From Burkholderiales bacterium (lineage in GTDB: Bacteria > Pseudomonadota > Gammaproteobacteria > Burkholderiales > Thiobacteraceae): DNA of 64,000 bases. Below, piece after piece: positions 10,901 through 20,131 of the stretch. The notes beneath the pieces were generated by a model, which did no database searches, was not told where the DNA came from, and saw only the letters and a list, made by a program, of their open reading frames with translations. The stretch spans positions 1 to 64,000 of the forward strand of contig JAIMAL010000010.1 in NCBI GenBank assembly GCA_023511995.1, in the 5' to 3' direction. Both the position numbers and the translations under genes were made by a program. How positions within the stretch are numbered: the first letter of the stretch is position 1; every line of letters begins with the position of its first letter.

Positions 10901-11868
10901 GCCGCCCTCCAGTAGCGCAGCACCGCGGCAAGCTGGTGCAGGGAGGCATCCGGGGTGAGGCGCGAGAGCAGCGCCCCCATGGTGGCATAGTCGCCCTGGT
11001 CATAGGCGAGTTCGGCGGCGTAGGGCAGCACGCGGCTTGGCGGAAGACCCCTCAAGGCCGCATAGACCTCGGCGGCCTCGGCAAGCCTTCCCAGGGCGTG
11101 CAGTGCCCGGGCGCGATAGAGGGCCATTTCTGACCGCCCGGCGGCCAAGGCCTCCTCGGCATAGGCGAGGCAGCGTTCCAGCGCATGGCGGCGCACATCC
11201 CCCACCGCCAGGCCGTGGTAAACCAGCTCCCAGTAAAGCTGGGCGAGCTGCGCGGCAGCGTCGCCTCTGTCCGGGCCGGCCGCCCGATGACGGGTGAGGG
11301 CGGCGTGGATGGCCTCGTTGAGGCGTTTTTCCCGCGCATCCAGCAGGCCGTAGGCGAGCAGCCGCACATCCTCGTTGCTGCAGGTGAGCACACTGCGCAG
11401 CAAAGGGGTCGCCACACGGCCCGACATGCGCGACAGGGCGAGCAGCGCCCCCACCCGGGTATCCACCGGCACCCGCGGATTGGCCAGGATCCCGGCGGCG
11501 CCTGCGAAGCGGAAAGGGAGGCGGCCACCGAGGTGGACATCGAAGGGGGGCACCTCCACCTGGCCGAAGGGCGCCCGGTGGGCACGGGCGCGCATCCGAC
11601 GCAGGCTCAAAAGCCACGCCGGCACGAGCACCACCCCGACCCCCGGTAGGGAGAAGAGCAGGGCGAAGCACAAGGGAAGCAAGGCGAGTCTTGCGCGGCG
11701 CGCCCCCGGCGCAAGCCAAGCGGCAGCCGCCAGCGCGAAAAGCACCGCCGCGGCCCCATGCAGGAGCATGAAGCTTAAGAAAGCCGTGCCGCTGTCTTGG
11801 GCGAGCAGCGCGCCACCCCAGGCGGCCCCCTCCAGGGCGGTAGCGTAGGCGAAAAGCTTAGTCTGCAC
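10897..11868 (-). CDS. pelE: PelE, membrane TPR protein of Pel synthesis
   Basis: PelE is a small inner-membrane protein with tetratricopeptide-like helices that belongs to the PelDEFG synthase complex. The 323-residue product has two N-terminal hydrophobic hairpin segments (about 27 to 52 and 60 to 87), then a soluble helical region with TPR-like repeats (ARALHALGRLAEAAEVYAAL, about 254 to 273). Sequence conservation is low in this family, so the call leans on its place between pelD and pelF, which it overlaps by 11 and 4 bases. Confidence 0.88.
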   Translation of the reverse strand: MQTKLFAYATALEGAAWGGALLAQDSGTAFLSFMLLHGAAAVLFALAAAAWLAPGARRARLALLPLCFALLFSLPGVGVVLVPAWLLSLRRMRARAHRAPFGQVEVPPFDVHLGGRLPFRFAGAAGILANPRVPVDTRVGALLALSRMSGRVATPLLRSVLTCSNEDVRLLAYGLLDAREKRLNEAIHAALTRHRAAGPDRGDAAAQLAQLYWELVYHGLAVGDVRRHALERCLAYAEEALAAGRSEMALYRARALHALGRLAEAAEVYAALRGLPPSRVLPYAAELAYDQGDYATMGALLSRLTPDASLHQLAAVLRYWRAA

Positions 11869-13150
11869 CGCCTTCCTCCAGCGCGCGCGCCAAGAGGACG
11901 AGGGGCGGCTCGTCGAGGCTCAGGCGGCGCAGGCGCACCCCTGCCTCCTCCGGCCGTCCGCGGCCATGTTCGACAAACCAGCGCTCGATACGGCGGGTGT
12001 AGCCTTCCGCGCCCGCCTCGCCGGCGAGGGGCAGGATGACGAGGAGCCGCGCCGAAGGCTCCACGAACCATTCCAGATCCAGCCCCCGCGACAGCCGGGA
12101 GAGGGCGCGGGGGAGCTCGGCGGCGATGGCTTCCGGCGTGAAATGGAAAACCACGAGGCTTGAGGCGAGGCGGTTTTCCCTCCAAAGGCGGGCAAGGCGC
12201 ATGAGCTCCAGGGCAAAGGCGGGCGGGCAGTCCGGATAGTGGGCAAGCAGGGGGGCGGCCAGCCGTTCCATGGCCAGCCCGTCCGCGTAATAGGCAAGGA
12301 GGAGGTCCAGACTCTGCAGGGTCTCCTCGTGCAGGGCGAGGAAGGGCAGCCGCTCCACCACCAGCAGGAGACTAGCCGCCTCCCCCTTGGCGGCGGCCGG
12401 GGCCACCACGCGGTAGCGGCTGCTGGCATGATCCAGCACATCCCGCACATGGGCGAGCCGCCCGTGGTCCAGCGCATGGCGCACGAGGGGGTCCAAGGGG
12501 TCGAGGGGGAAGGGCTCCCCCAGCACCGCCACCGGTTCCAGGGAGAGCACGCCGTCGCGAATGGGATAGAGCGCCGCCCGCTCCAGTTGGGCATATTGGG
12601 CCAGCAGATCGAGCAGGGTGCGCGCGCTGTCCGCAAGCGGCACACCCCCGGTGAGACGCCCCAGGGCATCGCGCAGGGTGAGGGGACGGGTGAGGAGTTC
12701 CTGCTCCAGGCGGTCGTGGGACAGGCGCAGCAGATAGTACTGTTCGGTGAGGCGCTCCAGCCGCTCGTCCAGATAGGCGTGCAGGGTTTCCGCGCGGCGG
12801 GCGCGGCCCATCCACAGGCTGGTGAACTCACCGGTGAGCATCACCAGCATGAAACCGCCGAGGAAATAGTGGCGGGGAAAGGGCGAAAGCGGCCAGCCGC
12901 CGGCGGAAAGTGCAAACCACGCGAGCACCAGCACGCCGCTCGCGGCCACTCCGGCGAGGGACCCATAGCGCAGGCTCACCAGCACCGGGGCAAGCCAGGC
13001 CCAGGGGAAGCCACTTTTCACCCAGAAGGGATCGAGGGGCGAAAGCCAAAGCCCAAGCCCCACCGCCAGCAGGGGGACGGCCAGGGTTTCCCCGGCGGCG
13101 GCGGGCTGGGCGGCGAGCGTCGCCCAACGCCTCCTGATGGACTCCGTCAT
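11858..13150 (-). CDS. pelD: PelD, c-di-GMP receptor of Pel synthesis
   Basis: PelD is the inner-membrane c-di-GMP receptor that switches on Pel polymerisation. The 430-residue product has about four N-terminal transmembrane segments (about 24 to 112), a coiled linker, a GAF domain (about 170 to 295) and a degenerate GGDEF domain (about 305 to 425). The catalytic GGDEF is absent, but an I-site-type RxxD motif is visible as R355-G-L-D358, followed by an arginine at R368; in Pseudomonas aeruginosa the equivalent RxxD binds c-di-GMP. I infer that Pel output here is c-di-GMP controlled. No diguanylate cyclase is encoded within the operon. Confidence 0.94.
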   Translation of the reverse strand: MTESIRRRWATLAAQPAAAGETLAVPLLAVGLGLWLSPLDPFWVKSGFPWAWLAPVLVSLRYGSLAGVAASGVLVLAWFALSAGGWPLSPFPRHYFLGGFMLVMLTGEFTSLWMGRARRAETLHAYLDERLERLTEQYYLLRLSHDRLEQELLTRPLTLRDALGRLTGGVPLADSARTLLDLLAQYAQLERAALYPIRDGVLSLEPVAVLGEPFPLDPLDPLVRHALDHGRLAHVRDVLDHASSRYRVVAPAAAKGEAASLLLVVERLPFLALHEETLQSLDLLLAYYADGLAMERLAAPLLAHYPDCPPAFALELMRLARLWRENRLASSLVVFHFTPEAIAAELPRALSRLSRGLDLEWFVEPSARLLVILPLAGEAGAEGYTRRIERWFVEHGRGRPEEAGVRLRRLSLDEPPLVLLARALEEGGAD

Positions 13151-13154
13151 GGGT

Positions 13155-13688
13155 TCAGCGGGCGGAAGCCAATGGAGCCAAGAGCTCGGCCAAAAGCTTC
13201 TGCGCCACGGCGGAGAGGGCTTCCCGCGAGTAGCCGCTTCTTCCCCCCACCGCGCTGTAGAGGCGGCTGCCCGTGGTGACGTCGTGGACGGTCACGGCAA
13301 GGCCCACCGCCGGTTCGCCATCCACGCCCACCTTGTAGCGCCATTCCGTCACCTGGCCGGTGACGAGATAGCGGGCGCCCTGGCTTTTCGCCCATTGCAG
13401 AAGTTCCTGTTCGCTGCGCGACCGTGCCTTTTCCAAAAGCCCCTCCTCCAGCCAATCCGCCGGCGGCAGCACGATGCGGGGGGAGAGGCGGGCGGCGATC
13501 CACTGGCTGGCAATGCTCTGCGCGCGGCCCCCCGCCAGCGGCGTCTCCGTCTGGTTGGTGAAGGGCGCCACTGCCCACACCGCCTGCGTCTCCAAAGTGG
13601 GCGCGGCGGCACGTTCCACGGTGGCACAGCCGGCAAGCCAGCCGGTGAAAAGCAGGACAAAGAGCCAGGTTTTGCGCTTCGACGTCAT
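13155..13688 (-). CDS. pelC: PelC, outer-membrane lipoprotein
   Basis: PelC is a lipoprotein that forms a dodecameric ring at the outer membrane under the PelB pore. The 177-residue product has a signal peptide with lipobox LAGC (Cys about 21) and a CsgG/TolB-like fold region (APFTNQTETPLAG). I chose the ATG at 13688 (MTSKRKTWLFVLLF) because it gives a proper lipoprotein signal and has a GAGGAA-like ribosome binding site; an open frame runs a further 36 codons upstream into pelB and is unlikely to be translated. Confidence 0.92.
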   Translation of the reverse strand: MTSKRKTWLFVLLFTGWLAGCATVERAAAPTLETQAVWAVAPFTNQTETPLAGGRAQSIASQWIAARLSPRIVLPPADWLEEGLLEKARSRSEQELLQWAKSQGARYLVTGQVTEWRYKVGVDGEPAVGLAVTVHDVTTGSRLYSAVGGRSGYSREALSAVAQKLLAELLAPLASAR

Positions 13689-13704
13689 GGTTTCCTCTTC
13701 TTGT

Positions 13705-16700
13705 TCAAAAGTCGTGGCGGTAGTGGAAAAAAACACGGCGGGTGCTGCCCGGCTGCGTGCCCTGGGCGCGCGCCCATTCGACGCCGAATCCGGCATGATC
13801 GGCGCCGACGAGGCTTCCCCCTACCCCCAAAAGTGCATCGTAACCGAAACCCTCCTCGCTGTGCCGGCTTAACGTCAAGGCCCAGAAGGGCTTGAGCCCA
13901 CGGCTGTCGGTTTCCTCAAGGGCGGTGCGGCTTGACAGGGTGAGGCCCCACAGGGTGAAGGAGGGAGGCAGGAAAAAATCGGAAGCGAAAGCCGTGGCGC
14001 CGGCAGGCAGCAGGGGTGTCAGCCGCCCATCGTTCACCTCCCGCGCCTCGAAGCGATGCCGCGCGACGAAGAGATCGACAAGGAGGTCCGGGTCCTCCTG
14101 GCGCAGGGCGGTGGTGGCGTGGGCTGTGAGACTCGTGCCGCGACCTAAGGGGGTGCCCGTCTGGCTGCGGTAATGGTGCCTTGCGGCCTCAAGGGAAAAG
14201 GCAAAAGGCCGCACCGGGGCCAAGCTCAGTTTCAGGGCCAGGATGTCCTTTTCCCCCGCCACACGCAGGGGCAGGGAGTCCTCGGCGGGCTGCGCCCGCG
14301 CCATTTCCACCTCCCACTCGAGTCCTCCCCGGCTGCGGCGGAAGAACACCGCCGCGGGCGTGCGGGGCGCAAATCCCTCGCGGTGGGCGAGGCTCACCTC
14401 CCAGCGGCCCCGTTCTGCGTCGCCCGTGGCGGCGCGAAGCAGCGCCCGCCGTTCGTTGACCGCCTGCCCCAGGGCCTGGGAATCGCGCAGGTGTCGGGTG
14501 AGGGAGGTGAGTTCCAGGGCAAGCCGAAGCCGGGGCAGCGCCGCCCCCTCCACGGTGAGGCTGTTGCGGGTTTCATCGAGGCCACCAAGACGCAGGCTTT
14601 GGCTGGCAAGACCCACTCGGGCTGCCCCTTCCCGGAGCAAGGGAGCGAGCTGGGCCTGAAGGTCGTCATCGCTTCCCAGCGCCTCCTGATGGGCAAAAGC
14701 GAGATTCGTAGCCAGCGGCGGATCGAGACGGCGCGTGGCTTCCACGGCATCCCGGCGGGGCAGCCCGGCGGGGTCTTCCAGAAGCACGCCCAAGCGTTCT
14801 CGATCATCCTCCGCCAGGGCCACGGCGAGCTCGGCCCAGCGAGGGCGGGCGGCTTCCCGGGCGAGGCGGCCGTACATCCAGGCGCGGGCCCAGGAATATT
14901 CCCCCGCCGTGATCCAGTGGGAGAGCAGAAGGCTTGCGGCCTCGTCGGGGTTTTCCGCTACCGCGGCGCGGAGCGCGGCAAGCGCCGCATCCCCCGGTGC
15001 GAGGCTCGCCGCGAGCCTCGCCCGCGCCACCGCCAGGCCATCCCGCGGGCGCGCCCGCACGAGGCTCAATGCCCGGCGGCGAAGCTGCCAGGCCTCCTCG
15101 TGCCGGTCGAGGGTTTCCAAGAGGTCCGCCGCCATGATAAGCCAGAGGGGGTCGTTCCGGTGGCGGGGAAGTTCCGCCGCAGCCAGGCGCCAAGCCAGGT
15201 GCGGCTCGCCGAGAGTGGTGTGGGCGGCGATGACCCCATCCAGGCGACGCTGGCGGACAAGGTTTGCCCCGTGGCGGGCAAGGACCTCGCGCAGCGCTCT
15301 GCTCTCGCCCGCCTCCAGCGCAAACCACAGCGCGGCTTCCGCGACGTCTAGGTCTTCCGGGGCGAGCCGTTGGGCGCGGGCGAGAAGCCGCCGGGCTTCG
15401 GCGAGTCTACCGCGCTGCCAGGCCTGACGGGCGGCAAGGAGGCAATAGCGGGGCGAGGCTTCGAGGCGGTGGCGGGTTTCGGCATCGAGACCGGCGAAGA
15501 TCGTCTGCGCCTCGTCGAAGCGGGCCTGCGCCTGATAGGCGGAAAGGGCCCGCAGCAGCGCCTCTTGGTCACGGAAACGTTGCCAGGCCAAAAGCGCCAC
15601 GCGGGCGGCCTCCATGGGTTCATCGGCAAGGAGCGCCTCCAGGGTGGCGAGATCGTCCGCCAGGACTTCGCTGCTGGCGGCAAGGGCCGCCAAAGCGCGC
15701 CGGGCGCCCGGCCGGTCGCCCATCTCTACGGCAAGCTCCGCCAGCATGCGCAACACTGCCGGCGTGCGCTTTTCGGGGGGGAGCTTTTCCAGCGTGCGGC
15801 GGGCGGCATCACGGTCGCCCCGCAGCACTTCCAGGGTGGCAATCCGCAACGCCGTTTCCGCGCCCGGTTCGGTGGCAAGGCGCTGCCACCACGTGAGGGC
15901 GGCGTCGAGATCCCCCAGCCGTTCCGCGAGCTCCGCCGCGGCCTGGGCGAGGGGGGCGGCGTGGCTTTGCTTCCAGCCGGCCTCCAGGGTGGCGAGCGCT
16001 GTTTCCGGCCGGCCCTGCCTTTCCTGGGTCTGGGCAAGCGCCAGCACCAGCGCCGCATCGAAACCCCGGGCCAGGCGGTGTCTCAGCCAGGCTTCGTAGG
16101 CATCGTCGCGCAAAAGCCCGAGGCTTAAGCGGCGCACCGCTTCCCAGGCATCGGCTTCCCCCGAGCGGCGGGCGATGAACAGCCACTGCTCCAGGGCCTC
16201 GTCGGGACGGTTCCACCACTCGGCCACCTGGGCGAGGCGCCGCCGCCAGAGGAGATTGTCCGGCGCCTGACGCACGGCGGAGGCCGCCACGCGGTAGGCG
16301 TCGGCAATCTTGCGGTTTTCCAGGAAGACGGTATAGGCGAGCTCATAGACCTTGGGGTCGAAGGGCAGGGCCGGCCCCTCCCCGGCCACCGCCCGCAGGG
16401 TGGCGGAAAGGCCGTTGGCGAGCCGGTTCCAGTGTTCCAAGAGACTCATGCGCAACAGGCGTCGCACGTAATGCTCGGCGCGGTCCGGCCGCTGCGCGGC
16501 GCGGGCGAGCCGCACCAGCTCCAGCAGGACGGCGCGGTCATCGGCCAATTCCATCAGTTCGCGCTCGGCCAGGGCCAGCGCCGCATCGGGGCGGTTGCCG
16601 CTTTCCAGGTCCCGCAGGGCGGCGAGGAAATATTTCCGCCGCTCGATGGGCGTCGTGGCGTGGCGCCGCGCCGCCATGTGGATTTCCGCTGCCGCGGCAT

Positions 16701-17304
16701 AATCTCCCCGGGCCAGGGCCTGGGCGCCAGCCTGTTCCAGATGGGTGAGGAGGCTGCCGGGATTGCGCCGCTCCAGTTCCCGGAAGATGGCGAGGGCGGT
16801 TTGGCCTTCCCCCAGGGCGAGGAGCTGTCCGGCGAGCTGGGCCAGTCTCCGGGGGTCCGACTCCAGGGCGATGAGCTCGAGGGTCAACGCCTTCTGGCGC
16901 AACTCCCGCTGATGGCGGACCGCGGGCGGCGCTTCGCGTTGGCGCTCCCCTTCCGCCTGCCACAGCAGCCAGAGCGCCTCGCGGCGCAGGGCCGGGTCCG
17001 CTGCTTCGAGGGCAGGGCGCAGGGTGGCTTCCAGTTCGTCGAGGCGGCCTGCGCGCAGGAGGTTGCCGGCGACCAGCAGACGCAGCCGGGGGTTGTCCGG
17101 CTCGGTCTTGATGAGCGCCCGCAGGTAGGCGGCGGACAGCGGCCCTTCCGGGTTGGCGGCCAGACGCAGCACCAGATCCTCCCGGGGAAAGAGGAGGACC
17201 AGGATGGCGGCCATGCCCAGGGTGAGGGCCAGGATGAGGAGTGGTGGCGCAAGCCGCGGTCGCTCAGGGAGTGGGGCAGCGGACTGTGAGCGTGAGCGCA
17301 GCAT
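13705..17304 (-). CDS. pelB: PelB, TPR scaffold and outer-membrane beta-barrel
   Basis: PelB exports Pel across the outer membrane: a membrane anchor, a long periplasmic TPR superhelix that binds PelA, and a C-terminal 16-strand porin. The 1199-residue product has one N-terminal transmembrane segment, many TPR-like helices rich in Ala, Leu and Arg (about 60 to 860), and a C-terminal beta region ending in RRVFFHYRHDF with a terminal phenylalanine, typical of outer-membrane barrels. Length is close to P. aeruginosa PelB. I chose the ATG at 17304, preceded by AGGAG; a longer frame begins at 17343. The gene overlaps pelA by 41 bases. Confidence 0.93.
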   Translation of the reverse strand: MLRSRSQSAAPLPERPRLAPPLLILALTLGMAAILVLLFPREDLVLRLAANPEGPLSAAYLRALIKTEPDNPRLRLLVAGNLLRAGRLDELEATLRPALEAADPALRREALWLLWQAEGERQREAPPAVRHQRELRQKALTLELIALESDPRRLAQLAGQLLALGEGQTALAIFRELERRNPGSLLTHLEQAGAQALARGDYAAAAEIHMAARRHATTPIERRKYFLAALRDLESGNRPDAALALAERELMELADDRAVLLELVRLARAAQRPDRAEHYVRRLLRMSLLEHWNRLANGLSATLRAVAGEGPALPFDPKVYELAYTVFLENRKIADAYRVAASAVRQAPDNLLWRRRLAQVAEWWNRPDEALEQWLFIARRSGEADAWEAVRRLSLGLLRDDAYEAWLRHRLARGFDAALVLALAQTQERQGRPETALATLEAGWKQSHAAPLAQAAAELAERLGDLDAALTWWQRLATEPGAETALRIATLEVLRGDRDAARRTLEKLPPEKRTPAVLRMLAELAVEMGDRPGARRALAALAASSEVLADDLATLEALLADEPMEAARVALLAWQRFRDQEALLRALSAYQAQARFDEAQTIFAGLDAETRHRLEASPRYCLLAARQAWQRGRLAEARRLLARAQRLAPEDLDVAEAALWFALEAGESRALREVLARHGANLVRQRRLDGVIAAHTTLGEPHLAWRLAAAELPRHRNDPLWLIMAADLLETLDRHEEAWQLRRRALSLVRARPRDGLAVARARLAASLAPGDAALAALRAAVAENPDEAASLLLSHWITAGEYSWARAWMYGRLAREAARPRWAELAVALAEDDRERLGVLLEDPAGLPRRDAVEATRRLDPPLATNLAFAHQEALGSDDDLQAQLAPLLREGAARVGLASQSLRLGGLDETRNSLTVEGAALPRLRLALELTSLTRHLRDSQALGQAVNERRALLRAATGDAERGRWEVSLAHREGFAPRTPAAVFFRRSRGGLEWEVEMARAQPAEDSLPLRVAGEKDILALKLSLAPVRPFAFSLEAARHHYRSQTGTPLGRGTSLTAHATTALRQEDPDLLVDLFVARHRFEAREVNDGRLTPLLPAGATAFASDFFLPPSFTLWGLTLSSRTALEETDSRGLKPFWALTLSRHSEEGFGYDALLGVGGSLVGADHAGFGVEWARAQGTQPGSTRRVFFHYRHDF

Positions 17305-19942
17305 GCTCGCTCCTGAAGACAACTTGATCGCCGCTGCGGCCAAGCCGCGCCTTGGGATCCGCCTCCACCGTGCAGGCAGTAGGGACGGCGAGACGGCCTT
17401 CCAGGGGGACGTGGCCGCGCAGGGTGAAGACGGTGCGGGAGGGCTGATGGGAAAACGCCGTCAGTCTCCCGTTGGCCTCCACGAGATGGGGCGGCGCGGC
17501 GGGGGGTGTCGCGGTCAGCCTGAGCCGGGCTTCGGCGCCGGAAAGATGCACATAGGTGGCGCCGGCGGCGGTGCGGTAGCCCGCCACCCCCGCGCTTCGC
17601 CCAAGGTCGGGGAACGTGCCTTTCGGGAGCCGCACCGTGCGCACAAACCCCCGACCCTTGAGCAGCCATGTCTCCCCTTCGCGGGCAATGGCGTAGTCGA
17701 AGAAATCCTCCACCTTCTCTATGTACTCGCTGATGAAGACCGGATGCAGGGGTTGCGCCTGCGCCCAGGCATAGACCGTTTCCAGGGCCGCCAACGCCGC
17801 GGGCTTGGTGGCCGAGTAGAAGTGGTAGTAGATGCCCACGGGCTTCAGCCGGCGCGGGGTTTCGGTGCGCTCGAAGGTTTCGATGACGCGTCGGTAGCCC
17901 CAGAAGGGACCGCTCCAGAGATTCGTGTACAGGTTTTCGTTGGCCACCGGCGCATAGATTTGCCGCTCATCGCCGATGGCAAGCCCATAGGGGGCGACAC
18001 AGGTGAGGCTCGAGCAGCTTTTGGAAATCACCGTATCGCCGCCGTTGATGTTGAGTAGGCCCGCCTCCCGCACCAGCGTGAGCTGCGAGGCCAGAGGGGC
18101 GCAATCCCCCGTCCAGAAGAAAAGCGCCACCGACTTGCCGCGGGGGAGCAGCCCGGCGACGAAATCCCGGCTGCCCAAAATTTCCCGCCGGGGGTCGAAG
18201 CGGTAGCCGGGAATCGGCAGGGTGTAGCCGCCTTCGCCCTGACCGGCCGCCTCGCTCCAGCGGAAGGGGTGGCTGAAGCTGTGGCTTGCTGCCTCCACCC
18301 AGGGGAGGGCAAAAATCCGGCGCGCGATGTCCATGAGTTCCGCGCTGTGCTGGGGGTAGAGGCCGTCGGGTCCGATCTCGCCTTCGATCACCGAGATGCC
18401 ATGGGGGAGCCGATGCTTCTGCAAAAAGGCAAGCAACGCAGCACCGCCCCAGGGGCGGCCAGGCAGCTCGGCGCGGGAGGCGAAGCCGTCGCCATCCACA
18501 TGGAGGGTCAGGAGCCGGCGGCCGTTTTCCGTGGTGACGTCGGGGACGGGAAAAAGGGGCAGCTTGAGCCCCTCCGCCAACAGCCGGAAGGGGTCGAGGC
18601 GCCAGCGGAACTGGTCCACGCCTGGCACGGCTTCAATGAGGGCGGGGGCAAGCGCAAACCCGCCCCAGGGGGCAAGCCCCGCCAGCACGCCTTCCCCCGC
18701 CCGGACCCAGGGGATGAGGCGCTCCCCCGTCAGGGCCTCGGTGGCGGTGATAAGCCGGGGTGGCAGTGGCGCCTCGAAGGGCTCGAGGACGCTCTGCAAC
18801 GGAATCTCCCCCTTCAGCCTCATGCGCTGCACCCCCCACTCCTCTCCCAGCTCAACGGGATCCAAGGGCAGGGTGTTGAGGAAGAGAACGGGGATGCCCT
18901 CCCGGCGCCGCGCAACGAGGTAGTCGCGCAGCGCCTGCGGCCGGGGCGAATCCCCCACCCCCCAAACGATGACTCCCGCCACGCGGCCGGCGTGGGGGGC
19001 CGTGGGGAGCAGCCCGTTCATGTCCAGATAACGGAAGCGGTAGCCCAGGTATTGCGCCGGCAGCTCCAGGAAGCGATGCGCCTGCAGTTCGTGAAGCCCG
19101 GGCGCCTCCCGTCCGTCGTAGAGGATGATCAGGGTGCGCGGCAGGGCCTCCCGAACCCCCACCCCGAGGCTTGCCAGCTCACCGTCGCTCACCCATGGGA
19201 TGAAGCCTTCGGCGGCGATGCGCCGGGCCAGGTGTCGCGCTTCCTCCCGTTGCGCCGGCGGCAGGTAGTCGATCACCACCACCGGCAGGCCGTAGCGGTC
19301 CTGCACTTCCTTGAGGCGCGCCAAAAGCCAGCGACGATCCTCCTCCGGCACTTCGCCATAGGTTTTCGTCGCCGCGTCATAGCGGGAAAAAAGGGACTCG
19401 GCCACCACCCCTTCCACCAGGGAGGCGATCTCCGGCAGGAGTTCAAACCCGCGGTTGAGGAAAAGCCGCGCGCTCGGATAGCGGGCCTTGATTTCCCGGA
19501 TGAGCTCGATCAGTCCCGCCTGGTGCGCTTTTTCTTCCGCCTTGGGAATGAGGCGGTAGCTGTCCAGGGTATCGAGAAAGAATCCCCGCCAGCCCGCCTG
19601 CCAGAGGGGTTGGAAGACCGCACGAAGCCAATGCGCGCGGCAATCCGGTCGCGATTGGTCGATCAGGCTCCCCCCCCAGGCGGGGTTGATGCCCACAAGG
19701 CAGGTCGCCGGCATGCCGGGACGTGCCGGGTGATCCGCCGCAAGCTCCCCCACACTCACGTAGGCGAAGGGCTCGAAGCCGGGACGACGCAGGCGTGCGG
19801 GATCGAAGCCATGGCGCGCTTCCACCACCGCGATGTCGAAGGCGGCGAGTTCCGGCAGCGGGTCGCGGCCGTAATAGAAGGCCACGCTCAGGGCGTGGGC
19901 TACCTGCGGCAGCCAGGCGAGGACAAGCAAAAGACGCAACAC
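17264..19942 (-). CDS. pelA: PelA, Pel glycoside hydrolase and deacetylase
   Basis: PelA is a periplasmic bifunctional enzyme that cleaves and partially deacetylates Pel. The 892-residue product has a signal peptide (1 to about 17), a TIM-barrel hydrolase domain (about 18 to 260) with AESLFSRY where E182 is the likely catalytic acid, a reductase-like middle region, and a carbohydrate-esterase-4-like deacetylase with HVDGDGF (481 to 487) and the metal-binding H-x3-H of SHSFSHPF (553 to 560). The start at 19942 is a GTG with no strong ribosome binding site. It is the first gene of the seven-gene pel operon. Confidence 0.94.
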   Translation of the reverse strand: MLRLLLVLAWLPQVAHALSVAFYYGRDPLPELAAFDIAVVEARHGFDPARLRRPGFEPFAYVSVGELAADHPARPGMPATCLVGINPAWGGSLIDQSRPDCRAHWLRAVFQPLWQAGWRGFFLDTLDSYRLIPKAEEKAHQAGLIELIREIKARYPSARLFLNRGFELLPEIASLVEGVVAESLFSRYDAATKTYGEVPEEDRRWLLARLKEVQDRYGLPVVVIDYLPPAQREEARHLARRIAAEGFIPWVSDGELASLGVGVREALPRTLIILYDGREAPGLHELQAHRFLELPAQYLGYRFRYLDMNGLLPTAPHAGRVAGVIVWGVGDSPRPQALRDYLVARRREGIPVLFLNTLPLDPVELGEEWGVQRMRLKGEIPLQSVLEPFEAPLPPRLITATEALTGERLIPWVRAGEGVLAGLAPWGGFALAPALIEAVPGVDQFRWRLDPFRLLAEGLKLPLFPVPDVTTENGRRLLTLHVDGDGFASRAELPGRPWGGAALLAFLQKHRLPHGISVIEGEIGPDGLYPQHSAELMDIARRIFALPWVEAASHSFSHPFRWSEAAGQGEGGYTLPIPGYRFDPRREILGSRDFVAGLLPRGKSVALFFWTGDCAPLASQLTLVREAGLLNINGGDTVISKSCSSLTCVAPYGLAIGDERQIYAPVANENLYTNLWSGPFWGYRRVIETFERTETPRRLKPVGIYYHFYSATKPAALAALETVYAWAQAQPLHPVFISEYIEKVEDFFDYAIAREGETWLLKGRGFVRTVRLPKGTFPDLGRSAGVAGYRTAAGATYVHLSGAEARLRLTATPPAAPPHLVEANGRLTAFSHQPSRTVFTLRGHVPLEGRLAVPTACTVEADPKARLGRSGDQVVFRSEHAALTLTVRCPTP

Positions 19943-19982
19943 GGCGGGGCCAGGGACAAACTAACCGAATGGTAACGTGAAA

Positions 19983-19998
19983 GCCCCTCCCGCGGGGC
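19983..19998 (-). terminator. Weak hairpin between the thioredoxin gene and pelA
   Basis: GCCCC and GGGGC pair around a six-base loop. On the minus strand the stem is followed only by TTTC, so it is a poor intrinsic terminator at best. It lies between the pelA start and the upstream genes. Confidence 0.3.
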
Positions 19999-20002
19999 GG
20001 TC

Positions 20003-20131
20003 TCAATGCTTCCCGAGGCGTTTTTCCACCCGTTGCAGGAACTCTGCCCCGTTGTTCCGGTGGACTACCAGGGTGCGCGGGATGGGGATGCGGTGGCGTG
20101 CCAGCAATTCCGCCAGATAGACCTTGCCCGT
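20003..20131 (-). pseudogene. Remnant resembling a RimK-like ATP-grasp ligase
   Basis: A 42-codon open stretch follows the thioredoxin gene in another frame and has no start codon of its own. The peptide includes GKVYLAELLARHRIPIPRT and LVVHRNN, which resemble the region before the ATP-binding core of RimK-like ATP-grasp ligases (K-V-Y-L-A-E-L-L then I-P-x-P-R-T-L-x-V-H). It stops after EKRLGKH, about where the conserved LPxVLK would follow. I infer a decayed fragment. The resemblance is from memory of the family, so it could be chance. Confidence 0.4.

Noticed and set aside
8031-19942. pel operon as a recent genomic island
   Set aside because: Base composition and codon use look like the flanking genes, and there is no tRNA, integrase or direct repeat at the borders.
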